From Mycolicibacterium sp. MU0050 (GTDB taxonomy: Bacteria; Actinomycetota; Actinomycetes; Mycobacteriales; Mycobacteriaceae), in assembly GCF_963378085.1 (NCBI RefSeq), contig NZ_OY726395.1:2976001-3040000 (forward strand): a DNA stretch of 64,000 nucleotides, written 5' to 3'. Both the position numbers and the translations under genes were made by a program. This document shows positions 47,151 to 58,391 of the stretch, one piece after another. Position 1 is the stretch's first letter; the number at the start of each line of letters is the position of its first letter. The notes under the pieces are model-generated. The model saw only the letters and a list, made by a program, of their open reading frames with translations. It searched no databases and was not told where the DNA came from.

Positions 47151-48236
47151 CTACACCGCCCGCGCGGCCGCCGCGCCCGCGGCGTGCAGCCAGCGCAGCG
47201 GCTCGCGCATCGCCGCCTCCGCCGATCCGGCGAGCTCGGTCAGCGACACCGTCGGCACCGCGCACTGCGTGGCGACCTGGCCGGCGACGACCACCGGCGC
47301 GGCGCCGGCGGCGGCGGCCGCCGAGAGCACGTGACCGACCAGCTTGCCGCCCAGCGACGTGTCGTCGAAGCGGCCCTCACCGGTGACGACGACGTCCGCG
47401 GTGGCCAACCCTTCGGGCAGACCGGTGATCTCGCCGATGCGCCGGGAGCCCGACACCGCGGTCGCGCCCCAGGCCAGCAGCCCGAATCCGACCCCACCGG
47501 CCGCTCCCGCGCCGGGCCGCTGCGGGTCGGCGACCAGTCCGGCCTCGGTGAGCGCCCGCGCCCACCGCCGCAGGGCCTCGTCCAGGGCGGCGACGTCCCG
47601 GTCGGTCGCGCCCTTCTGCGGACCGAAGACCGCGGCGGCCCCGCGCGGGCCGTACAGCGGCGCCTCGGTGTCGACCAACAGCTCGACACCCCGTGGTGGC
47701 AGCGACGAAAGCCCTTCGGCGTCAACGTGGTCCACCTGGGTGAGACCGCGCGCCCCGGCCTCGATCGGGTTCCCACCGGCATCGACGGCCACCAGACCCA
47801 ACGCCGCCAACACGCCGGCGCCGCCGTCGGTGCTCGCCGATCCGCCCAGGCCCACTTGCACCGAGGTCGCCCCGGCGGCCAGCGCTGCCGCGATCACCTC
47901 GCCCAGGCCGCGGCTGCTCGCACCCCACGGATCCAGTTGCGTCATCAACGCGATGCCCGACGATTCGGCCAACTCGACCACGGCGCGCCCGTCGTCGTGC
48001 CGCAGCCAGCGCGCGCGAACCGGTCGACCGTCAGGGCCGGACACCTCCGCGTGTTGCCAGCGCCACGGCGCCGACTCGGCGATCGCCTCGAGGGTGCCCT
48101 CCCCGCCGTCGGCCTGCGGCAGCAGCACGAGGTCGTCGTCGCCGCGCACCGAGCGCCAGCCCTGCGCCAGCGCGCCCGCAACCTCGGTCGCCGACGCGGA
48201 ACCCTTGAAGGAGTCGGGCGCAATGACGACCTTCAC
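47151..48236 (-). CDS. glycerate kinase (GlxK/GarK type)
   Basis: A 361-residue type II glycerate kinase, which in characterised relatives phosphorylates glycerate, usually at O-2, feeding lower glycolysis. Signatures are VVIAPDSFKGSASATEVA at the N-terminus, LPQADGGEGTLEAI, VQVGLGGSASTDGGAGVL and VVTGEGRFDDTSLGGK. The GTG start overlaps the stop of the isomerase-like gene (GTGA). It is the last gene of the LacI-linked operon and indicates that the pathway ends in glycerate. Confidence 0.92.
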   Translation of the reverse strand: MKVVIAPDSFKGSASATEVAGALAQGWRSVRGDDDLVLLPQADGGEGTLEAIAESAPWRWQHAEVSGPDGRPVRARWLRHDDGRAVVELAESSGIALMTQLDPWGASSRGLGEVIAAALAAGATSVQVGLGGSASTDGGAGVLAALGLVAVDAGGNPIEAGARGLTQVDHVDAEGLSSLPPRGVELLVDTEAPLYGPRGAAAVFGPQKGATDRDVAALDEALRRWARALTEAGLVADPQRPGAGAAGGVGFGLLAWGATAVSGSRRIGEITGLPEGLATADVVVTGEGRFDDTSLGGKLVGHVLSAAAAAGAAPVVVAGQVATQCAVPTVSLTELAGSAEAAMREPLRWLHAAGAAAARAV

Positions 48237-49072
48237 AACGCGGGCAGCACCAGATCGGCGAATCGGCGCTTCATCGTGTCGATGACGGTCCGCCCGTCGG
48301 TGGCCCACACCGCCTCGTTGAAAATCTCGACCTCCACGTCGCCGTCGTAGCCCGCTTCCGCCACCAGCGTGGCGATGGCACCGAAGTCTATGACGCCGTC
48401 GCCCATCATGCCGCGCGAGAGCAGCGGGTCCGCGGCCATCGGCACCAGCCAGTCGCACACCTGGAAGGAGCTGATCCGTCCCTGCCGGCCCGCCGTCGCG
48501 ATGCCGGCAGCCAGGTCCGGATCCCACCACACGTGGAAGGTGTCGATCACCACGCCGACGGTATCCGCAGGGTGCGGCGCAGCCAGCTGCAACGCCTGCC
48601 CCAGGGTGGAGATGACGGCACGGTCCGCACAGAACATCGGGTGCAGGGGTTCGAGCGCCAGTCGCACCTCACGCTCGGCGGCGTAGGGCACCAGTTCGGC
48701 GATCCGCTCGGCCACCCGAGCGCGGGCGCCCACCAGGTCTCGGTCGGGGACGCCACCGACCACCAGCACCAGTTCCGAGGTGCCCAGGGCCGCCGCCTCG
48801 TCGATGGCGCGCCGGTTGTCGTCCAGCGCCGCCGAGCTGTCCCCGGCGCCGGTGAGGAAGCCGCCACGACACAGGCTCGAGACTCGAAGCCCGTTGTCCC
48901 GCACGAGTTTTGCCGCGACGTCCAGACCGGCTTCGGCGACCCGGTCCCGCCACAGGCCGACGGCGGGCAGGCCGGCGTCGGCAGCGCCCTGCACCGCCTC
49001 GCGCAGGGTCCAGGCATTGGTGGTCTTGGTGTTGAGCGACAACCGGGCAAACGGTCGTCCCGTCGCGGTCAT
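48233..49072 (-). CDS. sugar isomerase/epimerase-like TIM barrel protein
   Basis: A 279-residue xylose isomerase-like (AP endonuclease 2 fold) protein. Likely metal or substrate residues are in LALEPLHPMF, VVIDTFHVWWDP, FQVCDWLVPM and VEVEIFNEAVW. It resembles IolE/hydroxypyruvate isomerase-type enzymes, but the reaction is not assignable. It overlaps the DUF993 gene by 4 nt and the glycerate kinase gene by 4 nt. Confidence 0.85.
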   Translation of the reverse strand: MTATGRPFARLSLNTKTTNAWTLREAVQGAADAGLPAVGLWRDRVAEAGLDVAAKLVRDNGLRVSSLCRGGFLTGAGDSSAALDDNRRAIDEAAALGTSELVLVVGGVPDRDLVGARARVAERIAELVPYAAEREVRLALEPLHPMFCADRAVISTLGQALQLAAPHPADTVGVVIDTFHVWWDPDLAAGIATAGRQGRISSFQVCDWLVPMAADPLLSRGMMGDGVIDFGAIATLVAEAGYDGDVEVEIFNEAVWATDGRTVIDTMKRRFADLVLPAL

Positions 49073-50268
49073 CGACCGACCCCGTTCACAGACAGGAAGC
49101 TTCGCATCCGAGCGGCTGCCAGGTCCGGATCGGCGAGCAGACCGGCGCGGTCGGCGAGCACGAACAGCTCGCTGAGGTGGCCCACGGAGCGGCCCGATGC
49201 CTGCCCACCCACCATCGCGAAGCCCGGCTGGTGGCCGTTGAGCCAGGAGAGAAAGGCGATACCCGTCTTGTAGTGGCGCGTCGGTGCGGCGAAGATGTGC
49301 CGCCCCAAGGCCTCAGTGGATTCCAGGATCTCGCGTGCTCGCCGGTCGTTTCCGGTATCCAGCTCCTGCAGCGCGGTCGAGGCCGCCGGGTAGATCGCGG
49401 CGAAGATACCCAGCAGCGCGTCGGAGTGCCCGGCGTCGTCGCCGATGATCAAGGCCGGATAGTTGAAGTCGTCCCCGGTGTAGAGCCGCACCCCGTCGGG
49501 CAGCGCCCGACGCAACGCCACCTCGTGTTCGGCGTCCAGTAGCGACACCTTGACTCCGTCGATCTTGCCGGCGTGCTCCTCGATGAGCCCGCGAAATGTC
49601 GTGGTGGCGCCGTCGAGGTCGGTGTCGCCCCAGTAGCCGCGCAGCGCGGGGTCGAACATCTCCCCCAGCCAGTGCAGGATCATCGGGCGGTCCGCCTCGG
49701 CGAGCAACGCGCCGTACACCCTCAGGTAGTCGGCGGGTGAGCCGGCCACCTCGGCGAGTGCGCGGGACGCCATGAGGACCACCTGCGCACCGGCGCTGCG
49801 CACCACGTCGATCTGGGCCCGGTAGGCGTCGGTGATCTGCGCGAGTCCCCGCGCGCCGCCCGCGAGATCGGCCACCGTCAGGTGATCGGTCCCCGCCCCA
49901 CAGGCCAGCCGGCCGCCGACGGCGTCCGCTTCGCGCGCACTGCGCCGGATCAACTCCTGGGTGGCGGCCCAATCCAGCCCCATCCCCCGTTGCGCGGTGT
50001 CCATCGCGTCGGCGACACCGAGGCCATAGGACCACAGCTGGTGCCGGTAGGCCAGGGTGGCGTCCCAATCCAGCTCCGCCGCCGAGTCCGGCGTGTTGTC
50101 AGCGAGCACCTTCGGGATGACATGCGCTGCGGCGTAAGCGATGCGGGAGGTGATCGGTGCTTCCGGGCGCCGCCACGGGCCCGGCCGGCCGAGCTGGTAA
50201 TCGCGTAGCTCCCCGTCGATCGGCAGGGTCAGCGAGACACCGGCGGCGGTCTCCGTCGCGGCGGTCAC
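49069..50268 (-). CDS. DUF993 / dihydrodipicolinate synthase-like aldolase
   Basis: A 399-residue protein of the DUF993 family, related to the DapA class I aldolases. KIDGVKVSLLDAEHE places a lysine where DapA has its Schiff-base lysine, and GVRLYTGDDFNYPALIIGD follows. It probably cleaves or forms a C-C bond through a lysine imine; this is inference from fold. The GTG start overlaps the oxidoreductase stop (GTGA). Paired with glycerate kinase, an aldolase yielding a three-carbon product would make sense. Confidence 0.85.
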   Translation of the reverse strand: MTAATETAAGVSLTLPIDGELRDYQLGRPGPWRRPEAPITSRIAYAAAHVIPKVLADNTPDSAAELDWDATLAYRHQLWSYGLGVADAMDTAQRGMGLDWAATQELIRRSAREADAVGGRLACGAGTDHLTVADLAGGARGLAQITDAYRAQIDVVRSAGAQVVLMASRALAEVAGSPADYLRVYGALLAEADRPMILHWLGEMFDPALRGYWGDTDLDGATTTFRGLIEEHAGKIDGVKVSLLDAEHEVALRRALPDGVRLYTGDDFNYPALIIGDDAGHSDALLGIFAAIYPAASTALQELDTGNDRRAREILESTEALGRHIFAAPTRHYKTGIAFLSWLNGHQPGFAMVGGQASGRSVGHLSELFVLADRAGLLADPDLAAARMRSFLSVNGVGR

Positions 50269-51431
50269 AGCACGATCTCCGGGACGGCTAGGCGCTTGCC
50301 CTCGGCCGAGCTCCGCAGACCCAGCTCGGCGAGTTGGACGCCGCGGGCGGCGGACAACAGGCCGAAGCGGTGGGCTCGCCCGGCGACCACGTCGCGCAGG
50401 TACTCCTCCCACTGCAGCTTGAAGCCGTTGTCCAGCTCGGCGTTCGCGGGCACCTCAAGCCATTGGTCACGGAACCTCTCGGTTACCGGAAGATCGGGAT
50501 TCCACACCGGTTTCGGCGTGTGCGCCCGTTGTTGGGCGACGCAGCCCCGCAGTCCGGCGACGGCGGAGCCGTGCGTGCCGTCGATCTGGAACTCGACGAG
50601 TTCGTCGCGATGGACGCGAACGGCCCACGAGGAGTTGATCTGCGCGACGATGCCGCCCGCGATCTCGAAGATCCCGTAGGCCGCGTCGTCGGCGGTGGCC
50701 GCATACTCGCGGCCCTCCTCGTCCCAGCGGGTGGGGATGTGTGTCACGGTCCGGGCCGTGACCGCCTCGACCGGCCCCAGCAGCCCCTCCATCACGTAGT
50801 TCCAGTGGCAGAACATGTCTACGGTGATGCCGCCGCCGTCCTCGGCCCGGTAATTCCAACTGGGCCGCTGCGCGGGCTGACCGTCGCCCTCGAAGACCCA
50901 GTAACCGAACTCACCGCGCATCGACAGGATCCGCCCGAAAAAGCCTTCGTCGACCAGGCGTCGCAGCTTGACCAGACCCGGCAAGTACAGCTTGTCATGG
51001 ACCACCCCGGCGACCACGCCGGCGTTCTCTGCCATTCTCGCCAGTTCTACTGCCTCAGTGAGGGTTTCAGCGGTCGGCTTCTCGGTGTAGACATTCTTCC
51101 CGGCCTTGATCGCCGCGGTGAGCGCGGCCCTGCGCCGCGAGGTCACCTGCGCGTCGAAGTACACCGTCACCGTGGGGTCGGCGATCACCGCCTCGACGTC
51201 CGTGGTCCAGTGCTCCACACCGTGCTCGGCCGCCAGTTCGGCGAGCTTGTCGGAATTACGGCCCACCAGAATCGGTTCCACCGCGACCCGGGTGCCGTCG
51301 TCGAGCTGAAGGCCGGTGTCCCGCAGCGGAAGGATGGACCGCAGCAGATGCTGCCGGTAACCCATCCGGCCGGTCACGCCGTTCATCGCGATGCGCAAAG
51401 TGGACCGGCCGACGCCGGGAGATGAAGACAT
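50265..51431 (-). CDS. Gfo/Idh/MocA family oxidoreductase
   Basis: A 388-residue NAD(P)-dependent sugar or inositol dehydrogenase-like protein. The dinucleotide motif is MNGVTGRMGYRQHLLRS, and the EKP signature is KNVYTEKPTAETLTEAVELA. The substrate domain contains FGYWVFEGDGQPAQRPSWNYR and DMFCHWNYV. The ATG at 51431 has GAAGGA upstream. It is the first gene of the four-gene operon oxidoreductase / DUF993 / isomerase-like / glycerate kinase, divergent from the LacI gene. Confidence 0.9.
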   Translation of the reverse strand: MSSSPGVGRSTLRIAMNGVTGRMGYRQHLLRSILPLRDTGLQLDDGTRVAVEPILVGRNSDKLAELAAEHGVEHWTTDVEAVIADPTVTVYFDAQVTSRRRAALTAAIKAGKNVYTEKPTAETLTEAVELARMAENAGVVAGVVHDKLYLPGLVKLRRLVDEGFFGRILSMRGEFGYWVFEGDGQPAQRPSWNYRAEDGGGITVDMFCHWNYVMEGLLGPVEAVTARTVTHIPTRWDEEGREYAATADDAAYGIFEIAGGIVAQINSSWAVRVHRDELVEFQIDGTHGSAVAGLRGCVAQQRAHTPKPVWNPDLPVTERFRDQWLEVPANAELDNGFKLQWEEYLRDVVAGRAHRFGLLSAARGVQLAELGLRSSAEGKRLAVPEIVL

Positions 51432-51548
51432 GTGCAGATTCCTTCTCTGGTGTGTCCGGCGGATCGTGGCCGCCGGGACGAGTGCGGTCGGTGGGCTCGC
51501 GCGGCGCAAGCACCTCGAATGAGGGGTGCGCGGCGGTGTCAGCACTTC

Positions 51549-51562
51549 GGAATGCGCTTTCC
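51549..51562. promoter_or_regulatory. LacI-type operator, copy 1
   Basis: GGAATGCGCTTTCC is a near-perfect palindrome around a central GC (6 of 7 positions pair), the form of LacI-family operators. It lies between the divergent oxidoreductase and LacI starts. Its exact reverse complement recurs at 52732-52745. A possible -10 for the LacI gene (TAAACT, 51567-51572) lies just beside it, fitting autoregulation. Confidence 0.75.
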
Positions 51563-51625
51563 AAGGTAAACTGCAAACACGCTCCGGTCAACCACGGAGC
51601 GACCGAACACAGAGCGGGAGCGGCG

Positions 51626-52648
51626 ATGGCGGCGGTAACCCTGCAGGATGTGGCGTTGCGCGCCGGAGTGTCCCAGGCGACGGCATCGCGCGTGCTCAAC
51701 GGCTCGTCCCGCGTCCCCGGTGCCGGCGTGGCCGACCGTGTCCGTACCGCGGCACGTGAACTCGGCTACGTTCCCAACGCGCAGGCGCAGGCGCTGGCCC
51801 GCGCCTCCACCGGGCTGATCGGCCTCGTCGTCCATGACATCGCCGACCCCTACTTCTCCTCGATCGTGCGTGGCGCCCAGGCCGCCGCCCGCGTCGCCCG
51901 CAAACAGGTACTACTTGCCAGCACCGACCGGGACTTCGACGTCGAACGGGACTCGGTGAGCACCTTCATCGCCCACCGTGCCGACGCGATCGTGTTGGCC
52001 GGCTCTCGGCAGAGCGGTGACCTCGACCGCGACCTGGAGGCCGAATTCGACCGCTACCGCGCCAACGGCGGACGCGTGGTGGTGATCGGCCAGCCGCTCG
52101 CCTTCGGCGGTGCCGTGGAGCCCGAAAATTATTCTGCCTCAGCTGAATTGGCTGACGCTTTGGTAGCGGCAGGCCACCGACGGTTCGCCGTGATCGGCGG
52201 GCCGGGCAGCATCCGCACCGCCGTGGACCGGCGCAACGGATTCGTCGACGCGCTGTGCAGGAAGGGGCTCAGCACGGTGGTCGAGGTAACCGGGGAGTTC
52301 ACCCGCGACGGCGGGTATTCCGCGGCGCGGCGCCTGGCGGCCGCACTGCAACTCGAGCCCGGCCTCGCGGCCGGGCCGGTTTGCGTGTACGCCGTGACCG
52401 ACGTGATGGCCATCGGCGCCATCGCCGCCTGGCGGGAACTCGGCCTGCGCGTCCCCGACGACGTATGCGTCGCCGGTTTCGACGACATCCCGACCCTGAG
52501 AGACCACACTCCCAGCCTGACCACCGTCGCGCTGCCGCTCGAACAAATTGGCGCCCGCGCTGTCGAACTAGCCTTGGATTCCGCAGCTGACCTGCGCGAA
52601 CGTGCGGCAGGCCGCGTCATCCTGCGCGACAGCACCCGCTTGGGCTGA
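51626..52648 (+). CDS. LacI-family transcriptional regulator
   Basis: A 340-residue repressor. The N-terminal HTH and hinge are TLQDVALRAGVSQATASRVLNGSSRV. The periplasmic-binding-protein-like core includes TGLIGLVVHDIADPYFSSIVRGAQ and CVAGFDDIPTLRDHTPSLTTV. It is flanked by two copies of one operator, one before the divergent enzyme operon and one before the downstream transporter, so it probably controls both. The inducer is unknown, presumably the transported compound or a breakdown product. Confidence 0.93.
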   Translation: MAAVTLQDVALRAGVSQATASRVLNGSSRVPGAGVADRVRTAARELGYVPNAQAQALARASTGLIGLVVHDIADPYFSSIVRGAQAAARVARKQVLLASTDRDFDVERDSVSTFIAHRADAIVLAGSRQSGDLDRDLEAEFDRYRANGGRVVVIGQPLAFGGAVEPENYSASAELADALVAAGHRRFAVIGGPGSIRTAVDRRNGFVDALCRKGLSTVVEVTGEFTRDGGYSAARRLAAALQLEPGLAAGPVCVYAVTDVMAIGAIAAWRELGLRVPDDVCVAGFDDIPTLRDHTPSLTTVALPLEQIGARAVELALDSAADLRERAAGRVILRDSTRLG

Positions 52649-52689
52649 AGCTCCTTCGGCCACCGTCCACGGCGCCCGCCACCGAGCGG

Positions 52690-52719
52690 TTGACAGTGTG
52701 TGCGGCGTCACGTTATCGT
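52690..52719 (+). promoter_or_regulatory. promoter of the ABC transporter operon
   Basis: TTGACA at 52690-52695 and TATCGT at 52714-52719 are separated by 18 bp. Transcription would start near 52726, so the operator at 52732-52745 lies just downstream, a roadblock position. Confidence 0.55.
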
Positions 52720-52731
52720 CGGATCGGCTTC

Positions 52732-52745
52732 GGAAAGCGCATTCC
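52732..52745. promoter_or_regulatory. LacI-type operator, copy 2
   Basis: GGAAAGCGCATTCC is the exact reverse complement of the operator at 51549-51562. It lies about 6 bp after the predicted transcription start of the ABC transporter operon. Confidence 0.75.
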
Positions 52746-52810
52746 CAGTCGGATCGGACTGTTCTTACACCGCGTTCGACCCGTGCAACTGCGACCTTGA
52801 GGACATTCCC

Positions 52811-53680
52811 ATGGCGGCAACCACTTCGGCCCGCGTCCGCAAACCGGACGGCGGAACGGCTTCCACTGCGACCCGCTCGCCGGTTCGAAAGGCCTTCTCC
52901 CCGCGCCGCACGGCGGCCTCCGTCTGGCGGCCCCTCGCCCTCGTCGTCGTCCTGCTGGTCGGCTGGTGGGCAGTCACCGCAGCGGAACTCGTCGCCCCGT
53001 ACATCCTCCCGTCGCCGGCCGACACCTGGAGCGCCGCCGCCGACAACGCGGCCTATCTGACGCAACACACCTGGGTGACCACCTGGGAGACGCTGGTCGG
53101 CTTCGCGATCGCCACCGTCCTCGGCGTGCTGATGGCGGTGGTGATGGTCTACTCCGCCAGCCTGGAGAAGACGGTCTATCCGCTCATCCTGTTCGCGCAG
53201 GTCATCCCCAAGATCGCGGTGGCGCCGCTGTTCATCGTGTGGCTGGGCTTCGGGCCGTCGCCGAAGATCCTGGTCGCCGTCCTCATGGCGTTCTTCCCGA
53301 TCGTGATCTCCGGGCTGGCCGGCATGCGCTCGGTCGATCCGGAAATCCTGGAACTCACCTCGACGATGGGTGCCAGCCGGTTCAAAACCTTCCTCAAGAT
53401 CCGCCTGCCCGCGTCCTTGCCCCAGTTGATGTCGGGTTTGAAGGTGGCTGCCACCCTCGCGGTCACCGGCGCCGTCGTCGGCGAGTTTGTCGGAGCCAAC
53501 GAGGGACTCGGCTACGTCATCCTGCAAGCCAACGGAAATATCGACACGGCAATGCTTTTCGCGGCCTTGATCATCATGTCAGCGCTCGGCATCGTCCTGT
53601 TCGCGATCATCGAGGTCGCCGAGAAGTTGCTCATCCCCTGGCATTCATCACGCCGGGTGATCAATTCCGCCACCGCCTGA
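52811..53680 (+). CDS. ABC transporter permease, NitT/TauT (SsuC/ThiX-like) type
   Basis: A 289-residue inner-membrane permease. The first TM (LALVVVLLVGWWAV) is preceded by a basic N-terminus of about 40 residues. The ATPase-contact EAA loop is DPEILELTSTMGASRFKTFLKIRLPASLP. It belongs to the branch that carries sulfonates, nitrate, thiamine or riboflavin precursors. It is the first gene of a permease / binding protein / ATPase operon under the LacI-type operator. Confidence 0.9.
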   Translation: MAATTSARVRKPDGGTASTATRSPVRKAFSPRRTAASVWRPLALVVVLLVGWWAVTAAELVAPYILPSPADTWSAAADNAAYLTQHTWVTTWETLVGFAIATVLGVLMAVVMVYSASLEKTVYPLILFAQVIPKIAVAPLFIVWLGFGPSPKILVAVLMAFFPIVISGLAGMRSVDPEILELTSTMGASRFKTFLKIRLPASLPQLMSGLKVAATLAVTGAVVGEFVGANEGLGYVILQANGNIDTAMLFAALIIMSALGIVLFAIIEVAEKLLIPWHSSRRVINSATA

Positions 53681-53711
53681 CCACCGACCCCCACCGAAGA
53701 GGAGCTCCTCC

Positions 53712-54740
53712 ATGTTCGTCCACCGGACCCGTATCGCCGCAGCCGCGGCCACCGCCGCCGTGCTGGCCTTGGCCGGCTGCGGCAGCAGCGCCGAAGATGC
53801 CCCTGCCCCAGACGGTTCCGCCGCGGCGTCGACGCTGATGCTGAACTGGTACCCGTACGGTGAGCACGCTCCGTTCTACTACGGCGTCGAGGAGGGCATC
53901 TTCGCCAAACACGGCATCGACCTGCGGATCGACGCCGGCCAGGGCTCCACCAAGACCGCCCAGGCCGTCGGCACGTCGAGGGTGGACTTCGGCTGGGCCG
54001 ACGCGCCCGCGGTGCTGAGCAACATCGACAAGGGTGTCGACATCAGGAGCACCGGGGTCTTCCTGCAGACCACGCCGTCGGCCGTTCAGGTGTTCGCAGA
54101 CTCCGGCATCGAGACCCCGCAGGACCTGGTGGGCCGCACCATCGCGGTTTCCGCCGGGGACGCCCCCACCACCACCTTCCCAATTTATCTCGACAAGGTC
54201 GGCGTGCCCGCCGACGAGGTCACGCAACAGAGCCTGGACGCGGCCGGCAAGATGTCGGCCCTGATGTCCGGCCGGGTCGACGGCCTGATCGGCTTCTCCC
54301 ACGACCAGGGGCCCACCATCGCCGACAAGAGCGGACGCGCCGTGCATTACCTGCGCTACTCCGACGCCGGCCTGAACTTCTTCAGCAATGGCCTGATCGC
54401 TCACACCGCCACCATCGAGGACGAGCCCGAGTTGGTGCAGGCGATGGTCGACGCCACCAGCGAGGCGTTCGCCGCCGCCGTCGCCGAACCCGAGGCCGCC
54501 GTCGAGGCGATGGTGGGCAAGGACCCGCAGATGCCGCCGCGCGAGGTGTTGTTGGAGCAGTGGCAGCAGACCATCCCGCTGTTGTCCACTCCGGCCACCG
54601 CCGATCTGCCCCCGGGCGCCAACGCGGCCGAAGACTGGACCACCACTATCAGCACGTTGACCGAGGCCGGGCTGCTGGGGTCGGCGAAGGAGCCCGGTGC
54701 ATACTGGGATTCGTCGTTCGCCCCCAAGACCGATCGATAG
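53712..54740 (+). CDS. ABC substrate-binding lipoprotein, NMT1/THI5-like
   Basis: A 342-residue lipoprotein. The signal peptide ends in lipobox LAGC (Cys23). LMLNWYPYGEHAPFYYGVEEGIFAKHGIDL is the typical NMT1/THI5 opening and VDFGWADAPAVLSNIDKGV follows. The family binds small anions or pyrimidine- and flavin-like compounds; the true ligand is not known. GAGGAG is just upstream of the ATG (CGAAGAGGAGCTCCTCC). Confidence 0.92.
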   Translation: MFVHRTRIAAAAATAAVLALAGCGSSAEDAPAPDGSAAASTLMLNWYPYGEHAPFYYGVEEGIFAKHGIDLRIDAGQGSTKTAQAVGTSRVDFGWADAPAVLSNIDKGVDIRSTGVFLQTTPSAVQVFADSGIETPQDLVGRTIAVSAGDAPTTTFPIYLDKVGVPADEVTQQSLDAAGKMSALMSGRVDGLIGFSHDQGPTIADKSGRAVHYLRYSDAGLNFFSNGLIAHTATIEDEPELVQAMVDATSEAFAAAVAEPEAAVEAMVGKDPQMPPREVLLEQWQQTIPLLSTPATADLPPGANAAEDWTTTISTLTEAGLLGSAKEPGAYWDSSFAPKTDR

Positions 54741-54757
54741 CCAGAGAGGGCAACGAC

Positions 54758-55570
54758 ATGACCGCTGCGACACTGACCCCACCTGAAACCGCCGTGACCG
54801 AAAACGCGATCGCGATCGACCATCTGACCGTCACCTTCTCCTCCAAGCGCGGCACCGTGACCGCGTTGCAGGACATCGACCTGCAGGTCGCCGACGGTGA
54901 ATTCGTCTCCATCGCGGGCCCGTCGGGCTGCGGGAAGTCGACGCTGCTCAAGGTCATCGCCGGGCTCACTGAGTCCACCGCCGGCGATGTGCGACTGCGT
55001 GGAAAACCGGTTCGGGGTCCGCAACGAGGGATCGGTTACGTGTTCCAGCGCGCCGCGCTGCTGGAGTGGCGTTCGGTGCGCAAGAACGTGCTGTTGCAGG
55101 CGGAGATGCGTGGCATGCCCCGCCGGGCCGCCCAGCAGCGCTGCGATCAGCTGCTGGAGATGACCGGACTGACCGGTTTCGAGAACGCCCTGCCGCACGA
55201 GTTGTCCGGCGGTATGCAGCAACGGGTTTCGCTGTGCCGCGCATTGCTTCATGAGCCGGATGTGCTGCTGATGGACGAGCCGTTCGGTGCGCTGGACGCA
55301 CTCACCAGAGAGAAGATGAACGTCGAGTTGCATCGCATCTGGCGCGAAACCGGCACCACGGTGGTGTTGGTGACCCACTCGGTGGCCGAGGCCGTCTATC
55401 TGGCCAACCGCGTCGTGGTGATGAGCCCCCGCCCCGGCCGCATCGTCGAGGTCCAGGACGTCGACCTGCCGGCCGAGCGCGCCTACGGGGAGACGATGGA
55501 GCAGCCCGAATTCATCCGGGTGGCCAACCGGGTACGCGATCTGCTCGGCAGCCCCACCGCCGCAGACTGA
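54758..55570 (+). CDS. ABC transporter ATP-binding protein, NitT/TauT type
   Basis: A 270-residue ATPase. Walker A is GPSGCGKST, the Q-loop is YVFQRAALLEW, the signature is LSGGMQQR, Walker B is VLLMDEPFGALD and the H-loop is VTHSVAEAV. It energises uptake with the preceding permease and binding protein. GAGAGG lies upstream of the ATG. It converges on dinF with a 10-nt gap. Confidence 0.94.
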   Translation: MTAATLTPPETAVTENAIAIDHLTVTFSSKRGTVTALQDIDLQVADGEFVSIAGPSGCGKSTLLKVIAGLTESTAGDVRLRGKPVRGPQRGIGYVFQRAALLEWRSVRKNVLLQAEMRGMPRRAAQQRCDQLLEMTGLTGFENALPHELSGGMQQRVSLCRALLHEPDVLLMDEPFGALDALTREKMNVELHRIWRETGTTVVLVTHSVAEAVYLANRVVVMSPRPGRIVEVQDVDLPAERAYGETMEQPEFIRVANRVRDLLGSPTAAD

Positions 55571-55580
55571 AGCCCTGGGC

Positions 55581-58354
<2,774 letters not shown>

Positions 58355-58391
58355 CGCTAACCGAGCCCGACTGGTTGATTCGCTGCGCTCA

